Part shown: positions 1-4,707 of the stretch, one piece after another
How the letters are laid out: the number at the start of each line of letters is the position of its first letter
How positions within the stretch are numbered: the stretch's first letter is position 1
Assembly (NCBI GenBank): GCA_964614585.1
Contig: CAZTLW010000124.1
Location: 1-7,083 of the forward strand
Direction of reading: 5' to 3'
DNA: 7,083 nucleotides
Origin: JAHEFX01 sp964614585
GTDB taxonomy: Bacteria > Actinomycetota > Acidimicrobiia > Spongiisociales > JAENVV01
Notes under the pieces: generated by a model
Database searches by the model: none
The model's input: only the letters and a program-made list of their open reading frames with translations
What the model was told of the DNA's origin: nothing
Translations under genes and position numbers: made by a program

Positions 1-40
1 CGAAGGTCGGCGCCCCCTGGCGGGGGGATCCCCAATGGTG

Positions 41-224
41 GGTGGTCCTTGTGGTCGAGTTCGCGGAGCGAACTCGAACGAACCCCGAGCTTGGTGTGAG
101 GGTGGTCCTTGTGGCCGAGTTCGCGGAGCGAACTCGTACGAACCCCGAGGGTGGTGTGGGGTGGTCCCGGTGGCCGAGTTCGCGGTGCGAACTCGAACGA
201 ACCCCGAGCTTCGCTCGGGGTTCG
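41..224. repeat. Tandem array of palindromic hairpin repeats, period 59-60 bp
   Basis: Three successive units begin at about 41, 101 and 160 with GGTGGTCC. Each carries a hairpin with arms CGAGTTCG and CGAACTCG around a 5-base loop, at 56-76, 116-136 and 175-195. The loop is CGGAG in the first two units and CGGTG in the third. Each hairpin is followed by AA or TA and then CGAACCCCGAG. In the third unit this last arm meets its exact complement and forms a second hairpin at 198-224. In the first two units the complementary arm is absent. Nothing here looks like a protein: the open frames through it only restate the repeat in translation. The family was not recognised; REP-like intergenic palindromes or tRNA-linked terminator copies are the two plausible readings. 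Confidence 0.85.
175..224 (-). terminator. Double stem-loop next to the truncated tRNA end
   Basis: Read on the minus strand, an 11-bp perfect stem (224-214 with 208-198, 5-base loop) starts immediately after the discriminator base of the partial tRNA at 225. Two T residues follow, then an 8-bp stem (195-188 with 182-175, 5-base loop). There is no long T-run, so it is not a classical intrinsic terminator. Its place directly after a tRNA 3' end suggests termination, 3'-end processing or transcript protection. The same layout with other bases occurs at 302-347. Confidence 0.5.
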
Positions 225-240
225 CGCCCTCGGCAGGATT
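225..240 (-). tRNA. Probable 3' end of a second tRNA gene, cut by the assembly gap
   Basis: These 16 bases are identical to the 3' end of the complete tRNA-Arg at 348-363: discriminator G, 3' acceptor strand CGAGGGC, 3' T-stem strand CCTGC and the last bases of the T-loop. A stem-loop abuts the discriminator, exactly as in the complete gene. The sequence then runs into the N gap, so the anticodon and identity are unknown. It could be a second tRNA-Arg, another tRNA with the same acceptor end, a pseudogene, or an assembly duplicate. Confidence 0.45.
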
Positions 241-250
241 NNNNNNNNNN
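241..250. other. Assembly gap (ten N)
   Basis: Ten unresolved bases lie inside the repeat array. If the partial tRNA at 225-240 is real, at least about 56 more bases of it must lie in the gap. The figure of ten is therefore probably a placeholder rather than a measured distance. Repeats on both sides explain why assembly broke here. Confidence 0.97.
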
Positions 251-284
251 CGAGTTCGCGGAGCGAACTCGTACGAACCCCGAG
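251..284. repeat. Fourth copy of the hairpin repeat, after the gap
   Basis: The arms CGAGTTCG (251-258) and CGAACTCG (264-271) surround loop CGGAG, followed by TA and CGAACCCCGAG (274-284). This matches the unit at 116-149 base for base over this stretch. The complementary arm of the second hairpin is again missing. After 284 the sequence diverges from the other units. Confidence 0.85.
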
Positions 285-301
285 CTGGCCAAAGAACAGG
301 C

Positions 302-347
302 GCAGTTCGCCGTGCGAACTGCAACCTGCTCGGCACAGCCGAGCAGG
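302..347 (-). terminator. Double stem-loop directly after tRNA-Arg
   Basis: On the minus strand a perfect 10-bp stem (347-338 with 334-325, 3-base loop) begins at the base after the tRNA discriminator. TT follows (324-323), then an 8-bp stem with arms GCAGTTCG and CGAACTGC (322-315 with 309-302, 5-base loop). No U-tract is present. The position suggests a 3'-end or termination structure for the tRNA transcript. The outer stem matches the repeat family at its AGTTCG/CGAACT core but differs, in paired fashion, at the ends. Confidence 0.6.
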
Positions 348-419
348 CGCCCTCGGCAGGATTCGAACCTGCGCACCCGGCTCCGGAGGCCGGTGCTCTA
401 TCCCCTGAGCTACGAGGGC
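348..419 (-). tRNA. tRNA-Arg, anticodon CCG
   Basis: The minus strand folds into a complete 72-base cloverleaf. The 7-bp acceptor stem is GCCCTCG/CGAGGGC, the D-stem GCTC/GAGC with loop AGGGGATA, the anticodon stem CCGGC/GCCGG with loop CTCCGGA, the variable loop 4 bases, and the T-stem GCAGG/CCTGC with loop TTCGAAT. Every stem is perfectly paired. Loop positions 3-5 give anticodon CCG (plus-strand 384-386), which reads the CGG arginine codon, a useful one in a GC-rich genome. The discriminator is G, and CCA is not encoded (the next bases are CCT), so CCA must be added after transcription. The gene lies 46 bp downstream of lysA on the same strand, with a possible promoter of its own in between. 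Confidence 0.96.
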
Positions 420-429
420 AGGGACGCCG

Positions 430-435
430 AGTGTA
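430..435 (-). promoter_or_regulatory. Possible -10 box of tRNA-Arg
   Basis: The minus strand reads TACACT here, fitting the actinobacterial -10 pattern TAnnnT, ten bases before the first base of the tRNA. That places a start a few bases upstream of the mature 5' end. No convincing -35 box is visible. Read-through from lysA is the alternative. Confidence 0.4.
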
Positions 436-465
436 CCGGTGGCCGTCCGATAGCCCCCTCGCCGA

Positions 466-1734
466 TCAGTACCCGACGTCGAGCCGCAACAGGTCCTCGT
501 GCGTCTCCCGTCGCACCACCTCCCGGGCCTCGCCGCCGGCGACGAAGACCACCGGGGGGCGGGGCACCTTGTTGTAGTTGGAGCCCATCGAGTGCCCATA
601 GGCCCCGGTCACGGGGGTGGCCAGGAGGTCGCCGACGGCGAGGTCGGCCGGTACCGATCCCTCGCGGACCAGCAGGTCCCCGGACTCGCAGTGCTTGCCC
701 ACCACCGTCACCGTGCGCGGCCTCTCGGCGCCCACTGCCCGGGGCAGGAAGGTCTCGTAGCCGGAGCCGTAGAGCACCGGCCGGGGGTTGTCGCTCATCC
801 CGCCATCGACGGCCACGTAGGTCCGCACGCCCGGGATCTCCTTGATCGTTCCGACCGTGTAGACGGTGATGGCGGCCTGCGCGACGATCGCCCGGCCGGG
901 CTCGGCGGTGACCGGACCCTCGAACCCCTCCTCGGCGAAGACCCCGCGAACCGCCTCGGCCCAGGCGGTCATCGACGGTGCCGATTCGCCCTCGACGTAG
1001 GCCACGCCCATGCCGCCGCCCAGTGACACCTCCTCGGGCTCGTAGCTCCGCACCATCCGGGCGACGATGCGGGCCGCCTCGGCGAACGACTCGAGGCGGA
1101 ACACCTGGCTCCCGATGTGGCAGTGCACCCCCCGGAAACGGGTCGCGGGCGAGCGCCTGACCCGCTCGACCGCCTCGGTGGCGGCGCCGGTGGACACCGT
1201 GAAGCCGAACTTCGTGTCGTCGTGGCCGGTGGCGACGAACTCGTGGGTGTGCGCCTCCACCCCGGGGGTGATGCGGACCAGCACGTCGACCGGGTCGGTG
1301 GCGAGGCGGTCGATCCGATCGAGCTCGTCGAACGAGTCGACGACGATCCGACCGACACCGGCCCCGATCGCCGCCGCCAGCTCGGCCTCGGACTTGTTGT
1401 TGCCGTGGAGGACGAGTCGCTCGGCGGGCACGCCGGCCCGGCGGGCCACGGCGAGTTCACCGCCGGTGGCCACGTCCAGCCACATCCCCTCCTCGTGGGC
1501 GAGGCGCGCCATGGCCGTGCAGAGAAACGCCTTGGTGGCGTAGGCCACGCCGTCGCCCCAGGCAGCGACGGCTTCACGGCACCGGGCCCGCAGGTGGGCC
1601 TCGTCGTAGATGAAGACCGGCGTCCCGAATCGCTCGGCGACCTCGTCGACGGTCACCCCGCCGACCACCAGGCTCCCATGGGAGTCGGTGTCGGCGGTGT
1701 CGGGGAGCAGGTGGCGGGGGAGCGGTCCGGCCAT
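466..1734 (-). CDS. lysA: Diaminopimelate decarboxylase
   Basis: This PLP enzyme removes CO2 from meso-diaminopimelate to give L-lysine, the last step of lysine synthesis, in the cytoplasm. The 422-residue protein has the fold-type III alanine-racemase-like barrel followed by a C-terminal beta domain, the usual family length. YATKAF carries the PLP lysine (K68). HCHIGSQ (204-210), a glycine-rich loop (239-243) and EPGR (278-281) bind the cofactor phosphate. GKHCESGDLL supplies the active-site cysteine (C349), and GAYGHSMGSNYN is the late active-site tyrosine motif. I chose the ATG at 1734. A GTG at 1794 would add 20 residues unlike the family, lacks a Shine-Dalgarno sequence and would run through the likely promoter. 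The gene diverges from hom and is followed by tRNA-Arg. Ornithine or arginine decarboxylase relatives are unlikely given CESGD and the HIGSQ form. Confidence 0.95.
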   Translation of the reverse strand: MAGPLPRHLLPDTADTDSHGSLVVGGVTVDEVAERFGTPVFIYDEAHLRARCREAVAAWGDGVAYATKAFLCTAMARLAHEEGMWLDVATGGELAVARRAGVPAERLVLHGNNKSEAELAAAIGAGVGRIVVDSFDELDRIDRLATDPVDVLVRITPGVEAHTHEFVATGHDDTKFGFTVSTGAATEAVERVRRSPATRFRGVHCHIGSQVFRLESFAEAARIVARMVRSYEPEEVSLGGGMGVAYVEGESAPSMTAWAEAVRGVFAEEGFEGPVTAEPGRAIVAQAAITVYTVGTIKEIPGVRTYVAVDGGMSDNPRPVLYGSGYETFLPRAVGAERPRTVTVVGKHCESGDLLVREGSVPADLAVGDLLATPVTGAYGHSMGSNYNKVPRPPVVFVAGGEAREVVRRETHEDLLRLDVGY

Positions 1735-1742
1735 GGCGGCGC

Positions 1743-1748
1743 AGGCTA
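1743..1748 (-). promoter_or_regulatory. Possible -10 box of lysA (leaderless)
   Basis: The minus strand reads TAGCCT (TAnnnT pattern), with eight bases between it and the lysA ATG. A transcript starting the normal 6-8 bases downstream would begin at or next to the ATG. No Shine-Dalgarno sequence precedes the start, so leaderless translation, common in actinobacteria, fits. The -35 region is not clear. Confidence 0.45.
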
Positions 1749-1819
1749 GGGGCGAACTCCGGTGACGAGACCAGGATGGGTCTGGTCCTCGCACCGGAGA
1801 ACGGCGTCGCGCCCGGTGC

Positions 1820-1834
1820 CGAACCCTGGGTTCG
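1820..1834. promoter_or_regulatory. Perfect 7-bp dyad upstream of hom, possible operator
   Basis: CGAACCC and GGGTTCG flank a single central T, giving a 15-bp perfect dyad. Its right arm lies about where the -35 of the hom promoter should be, 18 bases before the TACCCT box. This is the form and place of a repressor or activator site, but no regulator is encoded in the window and the motif was not recognised. Confidence 0.35.
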
Positions 1835-1852
1835 CTGGAGGGGGTGGGGGGC

Positions 1853-1858
1853 TACCCT
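1853..1858 (+). promoter_or_regulatory. Possible -10 box of hom (leaderless)
   Basis: TACCCT fits TAnnnT and has nine bases between it and the hom ATG. The bases before the start (CCTCCCCGACCC) hold no Shine-Dalgarno sequence. This mirrors the lysA side, so both genes may give leaderless mRNAs from one divergent region. The best -35 candidate, TTCGCT at 1831-1836, is weak. Confidence 0.45.
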
Positions 1859-1867
1859 CCCCGACCC

Positions 1868-3148
1868 ATGGAGGTCGGGATCGGCATACTGGGCGCGGGC
1901 GTCGTCGGCGGCACCCTCGCCGCCAAGCTCATCGACGAGGCGGACGCCATCGAGGCGAAATCCGGCCTCGCCTTCGACGTGCGTCGCATCGGCGTACGCG
2001 ATCTCACCAAGCAACGCCCCTTCGACCTGCCGGCCGACCGGCTGACCGATCGCCCGACCGACGTCGTCGACGACCCCGGGGTGCGTCTCGTCGTCGAGCT
2101 CATGGGCGGCCTCGAGCCTGCCGGCACCCTCGTGGAACGGGCCCTGCGGGCCGGCAAACCCGTCGTCACCGCCAACAAGGAACTCGTCGCCGCCCGAGGT
2201 CTCGAGCTGTTCGATCTCGCCCACGAGCGAGGCGTTGCGCTCCTCTACGAGGCGGCGGTGGGCGGCGGCATCCCGATCATTCGCCCGCTCGCCCAGTCGC
2301 TCGCCGGCGAGCGACTGACCCGGGTCATGGGCATCGTCAACGGCACGACGAACTACATCCTCACCAAGATGTCGGAGGAGGGCGCCGCCTACACCGAGGC
2401 GCTGGCCGAGGCCCAGGCCCTCGGGTACGCCGAGCCCGACCCCACCGCCGACGTGTCGGGGGCCGATGCCGCCGCCAAGGCCGCCATCCTCGCCTCACTC
2501 GCCTTCGGGTCGTGGATCGCGGGCGCCGACGTGCCCCGGGTGGGCATCGAGGGCATCGATGTCGAGGACATCGCCCGTGCCGCCGACCTCGGCTACGCCA
2601 TCAAGCTGCTGGCCATCGGCGAGGAGGGTCCCGAAGGCGTCGCCGTGCGGGTCAAGCCGACCCTCATCCCCTTCGACCATCCGCTCGCAACGGTCCGAGG
2701 AGCCCAGAACGCGATCTTCGTGGAGGGTCCGGCCATCGGGGAGTTGCTGTTCTCCGGCCCCGGGGCCGGCGGCGAGCCGACCGCCACGGCCGTGCTCGGG
2801 GACGTCATCGACGCGGCCCGAGAGCTGCTGGCCGGCGCCCAGGTCACGCCGCCGGTGCGCTTCCAGCCGTCCCGGGTCCTCGCCGCCGGTGCCATCCGGA
2901 CGAGCCGCTATTACCGCCTCGTGGTCGACGACGCCCCCGGCGTCCTCGCCCGGATCGCCGAGGTCTTCGGACGTCACGAGGTGTCGATCGCGTCGGTCTG
3001 GCAGGAAGGCGTGGGAGGCCGCGCCACCCTTCTGCTCGTCACCCACGAGGCGCTCGAGTCGAGCCACGACGCAGCGATGGCCGATCTGACGGCGCTCGAC
3101 GTGGTGGTCGACGTCGCCGCGGTCCTCAGGGTCCATCCGGGCGCCTGA
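1868..3148 (+). CDS. hom: Homoserine dehydrogenase with C-terminal ACT domain
   Basis: The enzyme reduces aspartate semialdehyde to homoserine with NAD(P)H, the step committing carbon to threonine and methionine. The 426-residue protein opens with a Rossmann fold and GAGVVG (9-14). TANKELV (101-107) carries the conserved lysine K104, followed by YEAAVGGGIPI and GIVNGTTNYIL of the catalytic domain. AEPDPTADVSG and the downstream D200 and K204 align with the catalytic Asp and Lys of the yeast enzyme. An ACT domain from about residue 347 (YYRLVVDDAPGVLARIAEVF) usually gives feedback inhibition by threonine. There is no aspartokinase fused to it. I chose the ATG at 1868: the Rossmann strand starts at once, while a GTG at 1844 adds eight unlikely residues and covers the -10 box. 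thrC follows after two bases, so the pair is surely one operon. Confidence 0.96.
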   Translation: MEVGIGILGAGVVGGTLAAKLIDEADAIEAKSGLAFDVRRIGVRDLTKQRPFDLPADRLTDRPTDVVDDPGVRLVVELMGGLEPAGTLVERALRAGKPVVTANKELVAARGLELFDLAHERGVALLYEAAVGGGIPIIRPLAQSLAGERLTRVMGIVNGTTNYILTKMSEEGAAYTEALAEAQALGYAEPDPTADVSGADAAAKAAILASLAFGSWIAGADVPRVGIEGIDVEDIARAADLGYAIKLLAIGEEGPEGVAVRVKPTLIPFDHPLATVRGAQNAIFVEGPAIGELLFSGPGAGGEPTATAVLGDVIDAARELLAGAQVTPPVRFQPSRVLAAGAIRTSRYYRLVVDDAPGVLARIAEVFGRHEVSIASVWQEGVGGRATLLLVTHEALESSHDAAMADLTALDVVVDVAAVLRVHPGA

Positions 3149-3150
3149 GC

Positions 3151-4518
3151 GTGCAGTACCGATCCACCCGCGGCCACGGCCCGGTCGGGTTCGGCGAGGT
3201 CCTGACCGGTGGCGTCGCCCCCGACGGCGGCCTCTACCTGCCCGAGGCCCGACCGGAGCTCGACGTCGACGCCGACTGGATCGACCTGCCCTACCCCGAG
3301 GTCGTCGCCCGGGTACTGCTGCCCTTCGTCGAGCCCTACTTCGGCCTCACCGACCTGCGGGCCATGGCCGGGGCCGCCTATGCCGATTTCCGGGACCCCG
3401 CCATCGCACCCATCGAGCACCTGTGGGGCGATGTCCACCTGCTCGACCTCACCAAGGGCCCCACCCTGTCGTTCAAGGATTTCGCGCTCTCACTCGTCGG
3501 GCGGATGCTCGACGCCGCCCTCGAGCGTTCGGGGGGCTCCATCACCGTGCTCGGCGCCACGTCCGGCGACACCGGGTCGGCGGCGATCGCCGCCCTCGCC
3601 GGACTCGAGCGGGTGCGGGTCGTCATGCTGCATCCGGCCGGCCGCGTGTCCGACGTCCAGCGCCGTCAGATGACCACCGTCCTCGCCGACAACGTCACCA
3701 ACCTCGCCGTCGCCGGATCGTTCGACGACTGCCAGGACCTCGTGAAGGGCGCCTTCGCCCACGACGACCTCGTCGAGACCCACGACCTCGTGGCGGTGAA
3801 CTCCATCAACTGGGTCCGCATCGCCGCCCAGACCGCCTATCACACCTGGGCCGCCGTGCGCCTCGGCGCCACGGGCCGTCCGATCGTGGTCTCGGTCCCG
3901 TCGGGCAACTTCGGCAACGCCTACGCCGCCCACGTCGCGGCCGGGTTCGGGGCACCGATCGCCCAGATCGTCGTGGCGACGAACGCCAACAACCGCCTCG
4001 CTCGCTTCCTCGAGACCGGCAGCCTCGAGATCGGCGAGGTCGCCGCCACCCATGCCCCGGCCATGGACATCCAGGTGCCGTCCAACCTGGAGCGGCTGAT
4101 CTTCGAGGCACTCGACCGGGACCCCGCCGCCACCGCCGATCTCATGGCCCGCTATCGGCGCACCGGCCGGCTCCGGGTGCCGAGCGGCGCCCTCGCCCCG
4201 TTCCGGGCCCGGTTCTCGAGCGGCTGGATGGGCGACGATGCCGTGCTCGCCGCCATCGCCGAGACCCACGAGCGCACCGGTCGGCTGGTCGACCCCCACA
4301 CGGCGATCGGTCTGGCAATCGGTCGGATGCGAGCGGCCCACCCCGGCGCGCCGCTCGTGGCGGTGGCGACTGCCGACCCGGCGAAGTTCCCCGACGCGGT
4401 GGAGGCGGCCACCGGGATCCGTCCATCGCTGCCCGACGACCTCGCCGACCTGTTCGACCGGCCCGAGCGATTCGAGGTCATCGAGTCCGACCCCGCCCTC
4501 CTCGCCGACCGGCTCTGA
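3151..4518 (+). CDS. thrC: Threonine synthase, long yeast/E. coli-type
   Basis: The enzyme converts O-phosphohomoserine to threonine using PLP, the last step of the pathway. The protein has 455 residues. The start is GTG at 3151, two bases after the hom stop. The family N-terminus QYRSTRG begins immediately, and the next in-frame Met is at residue 72. The usual N-terminal cap (GEVLTGGVAPDGGLYLPE) is followed by TLSFKDFA with the PLP lysine K109. SGDTGSAA (138-145) and VPSGNFGNAYA (249-259) grip the cofactor and phosphate. MDIQVPSNLERLIFE (305-319) is typical of the long class, about 430-510 residues in E. coli, yeast and Corynebacterium. Mycobacterial ThrC is shorter, near 360 residues, and of another subgroup. 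There is no clear Shine-Dalgarno sequence, so translation is probably coupled to hom. The homoserine kinase gene thrB, often next, is not here. Confidence 0.95.
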   Translation: MQYRSTRGHGPVGFGEVLTGGVAPDGGLYLPEARPELDVDADWIDLPYPEVVARVLLPFVEPYFGLTDLRAMAGAAYADFRDPAIAPIEHLWGDVHLLDLTKGPTLSFKDFALSLVGRMLDAALERSGGSITVLGATSGDTGSAAIAALAGLERVRVVMLHPAGRVSDVQRRQMTTVLADNVTNLAVAGSFDDCQDLVKGAFAHDDLVETHDLVAVNSINWVRIAAQTAYHTWAAVRLGATGRPIVVSVPSGNFGNAYAAHVAAGFGAPIAQIVVATNANNRLARFLETGSLEIGEVAATHAPAMDIQVPSNLERLIFEALDRDPAATADLMARYRRTGRLRVPSGALAPFRARFSSGWMGDDAVLAAIAETHERTGRLVDPHTAIGLAIGRMRAAHPGAPLVAVATADPAKFPDAVEAATGIRPSLPDDLADLFDRPERFEVIESDPALLADRL

Positions 4519-4544
4519 CCGCCCCCCGGCCGGTCGGAGCGGCA

Positions 4545-4582
4545 GCCGAATGGAGGTGTTACACTGGCGCCAGCCATTCGGC
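4545..4582. promoter_or_regulatory. Large inverted repeat between thrC and rho
   Basis: GCCGAATGG (4545-4553) is the exact reverse complement of CCATTCGGC (4574-4582). The 20-base interior contains a perfect 10-bp palindrome, CTGGCGCCAG (4564-4573), and the possible rho -10 box. No T-run follows, so a classical terminator for thrC is not supported, though a factor-dependent or hairpin-only end is possible. As DNA it could be an operator over the rho promoter. Confidence 0.45.
4560..4565 (+). promoter_or_regulatory. Possible -10 box for rho
   Basis: TACACT, the same hexamer as before tRNA-Arg, lies in the 189-bp gap between thrC and rho. A start near 4572 would give a leader of roughly 135 bases before the rho GTG. 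No clear -35 is seen. The rest of the gap (4583-4696) contains GC-rich short dyads, including GTCCGG at 4624 against CCGGAC at 4677, but no gene I can support. Confidence 0.35.
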
Positions 4583-4696
4583 ACTCCCCCCTCATCCGGG
4601 CGACGTCGCGTACCCGTTCAGCGGTCCGGCACCGGAGAGGGTCCTCATCACCGGCGGGTGCCGCCCCGGAATCCCACCGGACATGGCCAGAATCCG

Positions 4697-4702
4697 AAAG
4701 GA
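4697..4702 (+). promoter_or_regulatory. Ribosome binding site of rho
   Basis: AAAGGA ends five bases before the GTG at 4708. It decides the start, because the N-terminal Rho domain begins right there and no in-frame ATG lies nearby upstream. Confidence 0.6.
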
Positions 4703-4707
4703 ACCAG

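Noticed and set aside
1..40. GC-rich dyad (CCCCC at 13 against GGGGG at 22, and GGGGATCCCC at 24-33)
   Set aside because: It is short and at the window edge. It may be part of an upstream terminator, but there is no context to support it.
41..284. CRISPR array
   Set aside because: The period is regular (59-60 bp) but the intervening sequences are themselves repeated rather than unique spacers, and no cas gene is near.
198..347. Classical intrinsic terminators
   Set aside because: The stems are strong, but no run of T follows on either strand, so only a hairpin-type or factor-dependent end can be proposed.
35..845. Plus-strand open frames of 99, 175, 180 and 267 codons across the repeat array, tRNA and lysA 3' end
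   Set aside because: They translate the hairpin repeat into recurring peptides, cross the N gap, and run through a tRNA and antisense to lysA. No family motif or consistent ribosome binding site is present.
1762..3150. Long upstream extension of the thrC frame across hom
   Set aside because: The region is Arg/Gly/Pro-rich out-of-frame translation of hom. The conserved ThrC N-terminus begins at the GTG at 3151, just after the hom stop.
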